NCBI GenBank assembly: GCA_017471125.1
Contig: JAFUWR010000121.1
Coordinates: 1-20,854, forward strand
Source: Clostridia bacterium
GTDB lineage: Bacteria > Bacillota > Clostridia > Christensenellales > Aristaeellaceae
DNA length: 20,854 bases
Direction: 5' to 3'
Below are positions 1-8,586 of this stretch, piece after piece (within the stretch, counting starts at the first letter, position 1; each line of letters starts with the position of its first letter). The translations under genes were made by a program, and so were the position numbers. Under the pieces are notes generated by a model. It saw only the letters and a list, made by a program, of their open reading frames with translations. It made no database searches and was not told where the DNA came from.

Positions 1-10
1 GAGGGGTTTT

Positions 11-38
11 AGGCAATAGGCAATAGGCAATAGGCAGT
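11..38. repeat. Heptanucleotide tandem repeat (4 copies)
   Basis: Three copies of AGGCAAT followed by one AGGCAGT lie head to tail. The array sits at the outer edge of a cluster of small palindromes (58-268). A second 7-nt periodic array (12014-12048) flanks the related palindrome cluster downstream of murI, so heptamers seem to belong to this repeat family. No coding role is visible. Confidence 0.85.
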
Positions 39-57
39 AGGGGAACGGAGGCGTGCA

Positions 58-80
58 GGCGATGAGGGCATCGCCCCTAC
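58..80 (+). repeat. Small stem element with CCCCTAC tail
   Basis: A 7-bp inverted repeat, GGCGATG / CATCGCC, closes an AGGG loop and is followed by CCTAC. The element at 11988-12010 has the same loop and tail, but one base pair of the stem is exchanged (A-T here, C-G there). Pairing is preserved although the sequence changed. Confidence 0.75.
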
Positions 81-95
81 ACCTCGGTCCATGTC

Positions 96-118
96 GTAGG
101 GGCGCCGTTGCGGCGCCC
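96..118 (-). repeat. Small stem element, GTAGGGG edge
   Basis: GTAGGGG is followed by a perfect 7-bp inverted repeat, GGCGCCG / CGGCGCC, around TTG. On the other strand it is the same 23-nt element as 246-268 and 11939-11960, apart from one exchanged stem pair. The strand is given in the orientation that places CCCCTAC at the 3' end. Confidence 0.75.
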
Positions 119-151
119 GTGTGCCTTCCCCTCTGGGGGTTCGAGCGCCCG

Positions 152-176
152 GAAAACAGTCCAGTGGACTGTTTTC
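152..176. repeat. Perfect 25-bp palindrome
   Basis: GAAAACAGTCCA (152-163) and TGGACTGTTTTC (165-176) are perfect inverted 12-mers around a single G. There is no T-run or A-run tail placed as in an intrinsic terminator, and no intact gene ends here. The symmetry suggests a protein-binding site or a folded mobile repeat. It lies inside the same palindrome cluster as the CCCCTAC elements. Confidence 0.8.
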
Positions 177-211
177 AGCGAGAACGGGCCGGCAGGCCCT
201 GGAATGGTGGA

Positions 212-268
212 TTGCGCGAAGCGCAAGGCGGATGAGGTCCCCGGCGGGCGGCGCAACGCCGCCCCTAC
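212..268 (+). repeat. Composite repeat module, copy 1
   Basis: This segment contains an inverted repeat TTGCGC-GAA-GCGCAA (212-226), the string GGATGAGGT (230-238), and a 23-nt stem element (246-268) ending in CCCCTAC. The same order (GCGAAGCG-like stretch, GGATGAGGT, GGCGGCGCAACGCC, CCCTAC) recurs at about 11905-11960. The next gene starts 26 bases after it, so the repeat abuts or forms part of that gene's leader. Confidence 0.75.
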
Positions 269-294
269 GCCTACTGTGGCATATTATTATCGAG

Positions 295-2576
<2,282 letters not shown>

Positions 2577-2615
2577 ACGATACAGGGCCGCCGAACGGCG
2601 ACCCTGTATCGTTTT
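2577..2615. terminator. Bidirectional intrinsic terminator between ligA and sensory SBP gene
   Basis: The arms ACGATACAGGG (2577-2587) and CCCTGTATCGT (2602-2612) pair perfectly, with an extra inner stem CGCC-GAAC-GGCG. A TTTT run follows on +; on - the hairpin is followed by a T-rich stretch. It lies exactly between the convergent stops of ligA and the minus-strand SBP gene. Confidence 0.85.
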
Positions 2616-3543
2616 ATGCGACGATGCGCACGGGCTCCAGTATCACCTGCTTCTCCTTCAACACCTCGCCCGACAGGATGCGCAGGCTGTAATCCACGGC
2701 CTGGCTGCCGCCGGTGGGGCAGTAGATGGTGGCGTCGAGTATGCCCTGCCGCACCAGCTCGGCCCCGCCGCCGTCGCCCTCGAGGCCGTCCACGCCGATG
2801 AACCGTATGCCGTCCACCCGCAGGGACTCGGCGGCCAGCCACGCGCCGTAGGCCATGGCGTCGTTCTGGGCCACCACCACGTCGGCGGTCTTGCCGTGGA
2901 CCACCAGGTACTCCTTGAAGCGGTCCTGGGCCTGGTCCTGGAGCCAGTTGGCGGGCAGCGCGTCCTCGAGGATGATCTCCGGGTGTCCCTCGAGCGCCCG
3001 CCGAAACGCCTCCTGCCGCGCGGCCACGGGCGGCGAGTCCTCGGTGCCCAGCACCTCCACCACCGTGCCGCCGGTGTCGCCCAGCATCTCCAGCACCCGC
3101 TCCCCGGCCAGGTAGCCGATCTGGTCGTTGTCCGGGCCGATGAACAGCGTGTAGTCCTCGCCGGACACGGCGCGGTCCAGCACGATGACGGGGATCTTCT
3201 TGTACACCTCCGACAGCACGGGGCGCAGGACCTCGGAGTCGTTGGGGGAGATGACCAGCAGATCGATGCCGTAGCCCATCAGCATCTCCACGTCCTTGAC
3301 CTGCCGCTCGGTGTCCTGGGCGGCGTCGGTGTAGATGACCCGCAGGTCGTCCCGGGCCTGGGCCGCCTCCCGGAACTCCAGGTTCATGGTCACCCGCCAG
3401 GGCTCGATCAGGTTGGCCTGGCTCATGCCGATGAGCCAGGTCTTTTGCGTGCCGCCGTCCCGGGGGCCTCGGGCGACAAGGTACGCGCCCGCGGCGATGG
3501 CGGCGGCGATCAGCAGGGCGACGACGATGCGGCTGCGCTTCAT
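2614..3543 (-). CDS. Periplasmic-binding-protein (RbsB/XylF-like), likely membrane-anchored sugar sensor
   Basis: A 309-residue type-1 sugar-binding protein of the RbsB/Peripla_BP_4 kind. The N-terminus (MKRSR, then a hydrophobic stretch about 6-24) looks like an uncleaved anchor or plain signal peptide; there is no lipobox cysteine. Motifs shared with the transporter SBP at 6598-7536: EPWRV.MN, VIY.DAAQD, D-L-SPN, IPVI.LDR, FIG.DN, FIGVDGL...GGG and PTGG..A. Its ATG overlaps the stop of the YesN-type regulator (ATGA), so it is the third gene of the kinase-regulator-SBP operon rather than part of the importer operon. That position suggests it hands ligand information to the kinase, as XylFII does for LytS in Clostridium beijerinckii; this role is inferred. 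It could instead be a second transport SBP using the nearby permease. Confidence 0.85.
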   Translation of the reverse strand: MKRSRIVVALLIAAAIAAGAYLVARGPRDGGTQKTWLIGMSQANLIEPWRVTMNLEFREAAQARDDLRVIYTDAAQDTERQVKDVEMLMGYGIDLLVISPNDSEVLRPVLSEVYKKIPVIVLDRAVSGEDYTLFIGPDNDQIGYLAGERVLEMLGDTGGTVVEVLGTEDSPPVAARQEAFRRALEGHPEIILEDALPANWLQDQAQDRFKEYLVVHGKTADVVVAQNDAMAYGAWLAAESLRVDGIRFIGVDGLEGDGGGAELVRQGILDATIYCPTGGSQAVDYSLRILSGEVLKEKQVILEPVRIVA

Positions 3544-4745
3544 GACTGCTTCCTCTCCGTGCGGTATTCGGCGGGCGACACGCCCAGCACCTTCTTGAAC
3601 GCGGCGCTGAAGTAGTTGGCCCCGTTGTAGCCCACCTGCTCGGCTACCTGCCAGATCTTGCGGTCGGGGTCGTTCATCAGCTCCACGGCGCGGCCGATGC
3701 GCACGTGGGTCAGGTAGCGGGCGAAGGGCATGCCCAGCTCCTGCTTCATCAGGCGGCTCAGATAGACCGGGTGGATGGACAGCGACCGGGCCACCTCGGT
3801 CAGCTCCAGCCGGGAGTCGGCGTAGTGCTCGGCGATGTAGGCCTTGGCGGCGTCCACCACCGGCGACAGCGCGGCCCGGTCGGTCAGGCGCTCCATGGCG
3901 GCGTCGTAGGCGTCGGCCAGGGCGGTCACGTCCTCAACCGGCTCCACCTCCACCCGCGCCTGCACGCCTAATTCGGACCGCAGGGCGTCCCGCACCGCCG
4001 CCCGCACGGTTTCGTCCGCGCCGTCCGGGGCCTCATATAGCATGGCGATGTCGCCCCGGTCGTCGGTGAACAGGCAGTGGAACCCGAGGCCCGCGGGCAG
4101 GTCGGCCTCCAGCGCGTCCTGGAGGGTGTACTGCCGCAGGATGTGGGACCAGGGCTTGTCCCCGGAGGCCACGCCCCGCACCGAAATGAGCATCAGCCGC
4201 AGCGCCCCCGACCGGGGGAAGTCGAAGTACACGCCGAAGTCCCGTATCTCGTCGGCCTCGAGCCGCCCGGCCACCGCGTCCCGCAAAAACTCCTCCCGCA
4301 GGAAGCTGCGGCGGGCGTTGATCTGGGAGATGGCCCACTCGAAGTGGCGGTTGTGGGCGCGCTCGGCCTCGAGGGAATCCATCGCGGCGCGCAGCACCCG
4401 CCTGAGCTCGTCCAGGTCGATGGGCTTGAGCAGGTAGGCCAGCACGTTCATGTCCAGCGCGGCCCGGGCGTACTCGAACTTCTCGTAGCCGGTGATGACG
4501 ATCACCCGCATGCCGGGGCGCGTGCGGTTCAGGGCCTTGATGAAGTCCAGCCCGTTCATGAAGGGCATGTTGATGTCCACCAGCACGATGTCGGGCCGCA
4601 AGGTCTCCGCCAGCTCCAGGGCGATCTCGCCGTCCTCGGCCTCGCCACACACCACGGCGGGCAGGCCCATGCGCTCGATCTGCGCCCGCAGGCCGGCGCG
4701 GATCTTCGGCTCGTCGTCGGCGATGAGTATGCGCCAAGGGGTCAT
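3540..4745 (-). CDS. YesN-family response regulator (receiver + AraC-type HTH)
   Basis: This 401-residue regulator has an N-terminal receiver domain (about 1-125): acidic pair D10/D11, phospho-acceptor D57 in VLVDINMP, VIVITGY, and the lysine of YLLKPID. A poorly conserved linker region follows (about 130-290). A C-terminal AraC/XylS double helix-turn-helix ends the protein (about 296-401), with YIAEHYADSRLELTEVA, HPVYLSRLMKQELG, and GYNGANYFSAAFKKVLGVSPAEYR. It is phosphorylated by the upstream kinase and should bind DNA, most plausibly at the importer promoter and/or its own. The ATG at 4745 overlaps the kinase stop, and its own stop overlaps the next ATG, so all three genes look translationally coupled. 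A longer open frame upstream (to 5324) merely runs through the kinase gene in another frame. Confidence 0.93.
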   Translation of the reverse strand: MTPWRILIADDEPKIRAGLRAQIERMGLPAVVCGEAEDGEIALELAETLRPDIVLVDINMPFMNGLDFIKALNRTRPGMRVIVITGYEKFEYARAALDMNVLAYLLKPIDLDELRRVLRAAMDSLEAERAHNRHFEWAISQINARRSFLREEFLRDAVAGRLEADEIRDFGVYFDFPRSGALRLMLISVRGVASGDKPWSHILRQYTLQDALEADLPAGLGFHCLFTDDRGDIAMLYEAPDGADETVRAAVRDALRSELGVQARVEVEPVEDVTALADAYDAAMERLTDRAALSPVVDAAKAYIAEHYADSRLELTEVARSLSIHPVYLSRLMKQELGMPFARYLTHVRIGRAVELMNDPDRKIWQVAEQVGYNGANYFSAAFKKVLGVSPAEYRTERKQS

Positions 4746-6508
4746 TCCATCTCCCACCCTTCCTCGGTCGGCAGCGCCCGCGTGGCCGGGCAGGTCAGCG
4801 TGACGGTGATGCCGCCGGTATCGTTGATCGCGTACCGCAGGCCGTATTTGCGGCCATAGCTCAGGCGGATGCGGTTGTTGACGTTGAATATGCCGTAGCC
4901 GCTCTCCGGCAGCGCGTCCTCGTCGGACAGCTCGCGGTTGAGCCTGTCGCAGGCCTCCGGGGTCATGCCCGCGCCGTCGTCGGCGACGGTGAAGATGAGC
5001 GTCTCGCCCTCCTGCCGCGCCCGGACCTCGATGTGGCCGGGGCCGCGCTTCTGCTTGATGCCGTGGTAGATGGCGTTCTCCACAAGCGGCTGGAGGATCA
5101 GCTTGTTTACCATCAGCTGCCCCAGCGACTCCGGGATGTCGATCAGGTAGTTCAGCTTGTCCTCGTAGCGCACCTTCTGGATGATGAGGTAGCTCGTGAC
5201 GTGCTCGGCCTCCTGGGACAGGGGGATGATCTCCTGCCCGCGGCTCAGGCTTATACGGAACAGCCGGGTCAGGGCGCTGACGGTCTGCACGATCTCCGGG
5301 GCCTGGTGCTCCTCGGCCATCCAACGGATGGTGTCCAGGGTGTTGTAGAGGAAGTGGGGCTTGATCTGGGCCTGGAGGGTGCGTATCTCGGCGCGGCGCT
5401 TCTCCCGCTGCTGCTTGTAGACCAGGTCCAGCAGCTCGCGCAGCTTGGCGATCATGCTGTTGAAGCTCTGGCCCAGCGCGGCGACCTCGCCCTGGGCGCT
5501 GTCCACGTCGAAGGACACGTCCAGGTTGCCCCGCTCGGCCTCGCCCATCAACCGGCCCAGCCGGGTGATGGGGCCGGTGAAGGACGCCGAGAACCGCAGG
5601 GACACCAGCGTCGCCACGGCGATGGCGGCCACGGCCATGAGGAGCATGTACCGCCGCAGGGCCAGCACCTGGTCCGGCGTCTCGCCCATGCGGAACACGC
5701 CCACGGTGTCCCAGCCGGTGACGTCGGAGTGGGCCATCAAAAGCTGGTAGCGCTCGCCGCCGATGGTCTGTATGGACGGCGTTTCCCGGGCGTTGACGCG
5801 GTACACCGTCTCGTTGACGGGCGCGTAGACGATCTCGCCGGATTCGTCCTGCACGAACACGTAGCCCGACTTGCCCAGGTGGATGCTGCGCACGCGCTCC
5901 TCGATGCCGCCGGTGAGCATGTCCGCGCAGATGACGCCCAGCAGCGCGCCGGTGTCCGGGTCGTGGACGGCCCGCACCACGGACACGATGTCGTTGGGGG
6001 ACATCACCCGGTAGCTGCGCAGGTTTCGACCGATGGGGCGGGGGAGCAGCACCCGCGCGCCCGCCGCGGCCACCGCCGCCTGGTACCAGAAGTCCCGGCT
6101 CAACGGCGTCCGGGCCACGCGGTAGAGGTTGTTGGACACGTACAGCCCGTTCTCCCCGGCCACGAGGATGCCGTCGATCAGCCCGCGGTTCAGGTCGCCG
6201 AAGCTGCGCATGCGGTCGCGGGCGCGGGTCTCCGCGTCGATGCGGGCGGGGTCGTCGGTATCCGCCAGCTTCAAAAAGTCCAGTATGTCGTCGTCGCCGG
6301 AGAGGTACTCGATCACCTGGTCCACCGTCCGCACCGAGGCGTCGATGTTGGTGTGCACCTCCTCCAGCATCTCCCCGGAGAAGGCCGTGGCCTGCTCGTC
6401 GATGCCCGCGCCGTACAGCAGGTTGCCCACGATGGTCATGGCGATGAGCAGCACCGTGATCAGCAGCACCATCGAGATCAATAGCTGCCGCTGGAGCGTG
6501 AGCTTCAT
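4742..6508 (-). CDS. YesM-family sensor histidine kinase
   Basis: A 588-residue membrane kinase. TM1 (about 7-30) is followed by a large extracytoplasmic sensor region (about 31-283, Cache-like), TM2 (about 284-305), HAMP (about 306-360), a His_kinase domain with phospho-acceptor His385 in HFLYNTLD, and an HATPase domain with N-box Asn478 (LVENAIYHG), ADDGAGM, and SGYGIFNVNNR. This layout is typical of YesM/LytS kinases that pair with AraC-type regulators and sense carbohydrates, often with a binding protein. I start at 6508 because GGAGG lies eight bases upstream; an ATG at 6532 would coincide with the -10 promoter element. The gene begins just after the transporter terminator and has its own promoter at 6532-6560. 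The true ligand is not visible in the sequence. Confidence 0.93.
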   Translation of the reverse strand: MKLTLQRQLLISMVLLITVLLIAMTIVGNLLYGAGIDEQATAFSGEMLEEVHTNIDASVRTVDQVIEYLSGDDDILDFLKLADTDDPARIDAETRARDRMRSFGDLNRGLIDGILVAGENGLYVSNNLYRVARTPLSRDFWYQAAVAAAGARVLLPRPIGRNLRSYRVMSPNDIVSVVRAVHDPDTGALLGVICADMLTGGIEERVRSIHLGKSGYVFVQDESGEIVYAPVNETVYRVNARETPSIQTIGGERYQLLMAHSDVTGWDTVGVFRMGETPDQVLALRRYMLLMAVAAIAVATLVSLRFSASFTGPITRLGRLMGEAERGNLDVSFDVDSAQGEVAALGQSFNSMIAKLRELLDLVYKQQREKRRAEIRTLQAQIKPHFLYNTLDTIRWMAEEHQAPEIVQTVSALTRLFRISLSRGQEIIPLSQEAEHVTSYLIIQKVRYEDKLNYLIDIPESLGQLMVNKLILQPLVENAIYHGIKQKRGPGHIEVRARQEGETLIFTVADDGAGMTPEACDRLNRELSDEDALPESGYGIFNVNNRIRLSYGRKYGLRYAINDTGGITVTLTCPATRALPTEEGWEME

Positions 6509-6531
6509 GGGGGTGGCCTCCGTTCGGGTCA

Positions 6532-6560
6532 ATTATAAGCCTTATAAACGTAAAAGTAAA
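6532..6560 (-). promoter_or_regulatory. Promoter of the kinase-regulator-SBP operon, overlapping the upstream terminator
   Basis: Reading the minus strand, TTTACT (6560-6555), a 17-base spacer and a perfect TATAAT (6537-6532) precede the kinase by a leader of about 17 bases. The -35 box lies in the U-tract of the transporter terminator. Confidence 0.7.
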
Positions 6561-6579
6561 GGGGCGGATAACCGCCCCT
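6551..6579 (-). terminator. Intrinsic terminator of the sugar ABC operon
   Basis: On the minus strand AGGGGCGG and CCGCCCCT pair (8 bp) around a TTAT loop and are followed by TTTACTTTTA. It lies 18 bases past the SBP stop. The T-rich tail doubles as the spacer and -35 of the next promoter. Confidence 0.85.
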
Positions 6580-6597
6580 CAAGTGAATTTGCAACGA

Positions 6598-7536
6598 TCA
6601 GCCGCCGTACTTGGCAAGGATCTCAGCGGCGTTCTCGGGGGTGACGACCTCGGTGCCGAGGGTCACGTTCTTCTCCAGCTCTTCGCCTTCGACCAGCAGC
6701 TTGTAAGCGCTCTGGATGGCCTCGGCGCCGCCGGTGGGATAGACCATGGTCAGGCTCAGGCGGCCGTCCATGACGGAACGGATGCCGCCGTCGGGGGTGG
6801 GCAGGCCGTCGACGCCGATGAACTTCATCTCATCCTGGCGGCCGGCGTTGGTGGCGGCGATGTAGGCGCCCTCAGCCATGGGGTCGTTCAGCGCGAAGAA
6901 CAGGTCGATCTCGTCGTTGGTCTGGAGCATCTCCTCAGCCACGGTGATGGCCTTCTCACGCAGCCAGTCGGCGTTGTTGTGGGCGATGATCTCGAGCTTG
7001 GGGTTCTTCGCGATGCCCTCGCGGAAGCCCTGGTCGCGCTCGATGCCGCCGGAGGTGCCGGCCAGGCCCTCGATCTCGCAGATCTTGCCGCCGTCGGGCA
7101 GCAGCACGTCGGCGACGTACTCGCCGCAGACCTTGCCGATGTACACGTTGTCAGCGCCGATGAACTGGGTGTAGGTGTCGCCGTCGATCTTGCGGTCCAG
7201 CAGGATGACCGGGATGCCGGACTCATAGGCGCGCTTGATGACGTCGGTCAGCGGGGTGGCCTCGTTGGGGGAGGTGATGATCAGGTCCACGCCCATCTGC
7301 ATGAAGTTCTCGATGTCCGCGATCTGCTTGGAGTTGTCCTGGGCGGCGTCGGAATAGATGACCTCGAACATGGGGTACTTGGCGGCTTCCGCGGCGATCT
7401 GGTCGTTCATGGCCACGCGCCAGGGCTCGCCCAGGTTGCACTGAGCCATGCCGATGGTGTACTTCTTCTCCTCGGCCAGGGCGAACGCGCCCAGCGCCAG
7501 GACGAGCACCAGTACGAGAGCAAAGACTTTCTTCAT
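6598..7536 (-). CDS. Sugar ABC transporter substrate-binding protein
   Basis: A 312-residue extracellular sugar-binding protein of the RbsB/YtfQ-like family. A signal peptide (residues 1-21) ends in ALA before EEKKYTIGMAQ, fitting signal peptidase I; there is no lipobox Cys, which is unusual for a Bacillota transporter SBP. Motifs include NLGEPWRVAMN, VIYSDAAQD, DLIITSPNE, IPVILLDRK, QFIGADN, KFIGVDGLPTPDGG and YPTGGAEA. It is the last gene of the importer operon, 57 bases after the permease, with a strong AAGGAGG site and an intercistronic hairpin that could raise its yield relative to the membrane parts. The specific sugar cannot be read from sequence. A paralogue sits in the neighbouring sensor operon. 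Confidence 0.93.
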   Translation of the reverse strand: MKKVFALVLVLVLALGAFALAEEKKYTIGMAQCNLGEPWRVAMNDQIAAEAAKYPMFEVIYSDAAQDNSKQIADIENFMQMGVDLIITSPNEATPLTDVIKRAYESGIPVILLDRKIDGDTYTQFIGADNVYIGKVCGEYVADVLLPDGGKICEIEGLAGTSGGIERDQGFREGIAKNPKLEIIAHNNADWLREKAITVAEEMLQTNDEIDLFFALNDPMAEGAYIAATNAGRQDEMKFIGVDGLPTPDGGIRSVMDGRLSLTMVYPTGGAEAIQSAYKLLVEGEELEKNVTLGTEVVTPENAAEILAKYGG

Positions 7537-7556
7537 GGGTAGTTCCTCCTTCTATT

Positions 7557-7577
7557 TTTAAGCCTTGGCGGCTTAAA
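7557..7577 (-). promoter_or_regulatory. Intercistronic stem-loop between permease and SBP
   Basis: TTTAAGCC and GGCTTAAA form a perfect 8-bp stem around a 5-base loop, 13 bases after the permease stop and just upstream of the SBP ribosome-binding site. No T-run follows on the minus strand, so a terminator is unlikely. Stem-loops here commonly protect or set the processing end of an abundant SBP message; that function is inferred. Confidence 0.55.
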
Positions 7578-7593
7578 TTCGCGTCGATGTTTT

Positions 7594-8586
7594 TTAGTCT
7601 TCCTTCTTGACTGCCTGCAGGAACACGGACAGTATGATGAGGAAGCCCTTGGCGACCAGCTGGACGTTGGAGTTCAGGCCCTTCAGGCCCATGATGTTGT
7701 CCAGCATGCCGAAGATCAGCGCGCCGACCAGGGTGCCGAACATGGTGCCCTTGCCGCCGGCCATGGACGTACCGCCGATGGCCACCGCGGCGACGGCGTA
7801 CATCTCGTAGCTCATGCCCTCGTTGGGACCGCCCTGGAAGATCTGGGCGGAGTGGATCATACCGGCGATGGACGCCAGCAGGCCCGAGAGCATGAAGGCG
7901 ATCAGCTTGACGTTCTTGACGTTGATGCCCGACAGGTGGGCCGCGGTGGAGTTGCCGCCCACGGCGTAGATCTGCCGCCCGAAGCGGGTCTTGGACATCA
8001 CGAAGGCGAAAATGGCCCACAGCACCAGGAAGATGATGGCCGGCACCGGCACCACGCCGCCCACGCGCTTGGACAGGATCTCAAACACGGGAGGGGCCAG
8101 GCCGGGGGCGTCGCCGTAGGACAGCGGGATGCCCGCGCCGCCGGACCACAGGCGCGCCAGGCCACGGGCGATGTTCATCGACGCCAGCGTCACGACGAAC
8201 GCCTGTATCTTCATCCGCGTGACCACGAAGCCGTTGAACAGGCCGTAGACCGCGCCCATCGCCATGCAGATGAGCACCGTGGGCACGAATTCCAGGTCGT
8301 TGTGCATCATCAGCGCCGCGCAGCCGGTGGACACCAGGCCCACCACCGAGCCGACGGACAGGTCGATGTCGCCCAGCAGGACGATCATCGTCATGCCGAT
8401 GGCGATGATGCCCGTCTCGGACACGGCCCTGAGCAGGTTCATCAGGTTGGTGACGCTCAAAAACGTGTTGCGCCCGTTCTTCACGCAGATGATGGAGCCG
8501 ATGATGAAGATCACCACCAGCGCGATGTAGCTTTGGAACCTCTGTATGGTCTCCCGCACGTTCAGACCTTCGCCCTTCTGCTTCAT
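7594..8586 (-). CDS. Sugar ABC transporter permease (RbsC/BPD_transp_2 family)
   Basis: A 330-residue integral membrane protein with about eight to ten hydrophobic segments, e.g. IALVVIFIIGSIICV, GIIAIGMTMIVLLG, and LIAFMLSGLLASIAGMI. Family motifs are GDIDLSVGSVVGL near residue 70, the NGFVVTRMKIQAFVVTLASMNIARGLA segment, RQIYAVGGNSTAAHLSGINVK, and AVAIGGTSMAGGKGTMFGTLVGALI near the C-terminus. It forms the translocation path for a monosaccharide together with the ATPase encoded just upstream. Its ATG overlaps the ATPase stop (ATGA), implying coupled translation and stoichiometric production. The substrate is probably a pentose, hexose or related sugar, inferred from the family only. Confidence 0.94.
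   Translation of the reverse strand: MKQKGEGLNVRETIQRFQSYIALVVIFIIGSIICVKNGRNTFLSVTNLMNLLRAVSETGIIAIGMTMIVLLGDIDLSVGSVVGLVSTGCAALMMHNDLEFVPTVLICMAMGAVYGLFNGFVVTRMKIQAFVVTLASMNIARGLARLWSGGAGIPLSYGDAPGLAPPVFEILSKRVGGVVPVPAIIFLVLWAIFAFVMSKTRFGRQIYAVGGNSTAAHLSGINVKNVKLIAFMLSGLLASIAGMIHSAQIFQGGPNEGMSYEMYAVAAVAIGGTSMAGGKGTMFGTLVGALIFGMLDNIMGLKGLNSNVQLVAKGFLIILSVFLQAVKKED

Noticed and set aside
11..48. Possible CRISPR-like array at the left edge
   Set aside because: Repeats are 7 bases long and contiguous, with no spacers and no cas genes.
121..294. N-terminal extension of the DUF2442 gene
   Set aside because: The extension translates repeat elements; similarity to the family begins only after the ATG at 295.
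3540..5324. Response regulator extended to 594 codons
   Set aside because: The upstream part lies in a different frame of the kinase gene; the receiver domain begins right at the ATG at 4745, overlapping the kinase stop.
5033..6484. 483-codon plus-strand open frame opposite the sensor kinase
   Set aside because: Its His/Val/Asp/Gln-rich composition mirrors the kinase codons; there is no ribosome-binding site or domain pattern.
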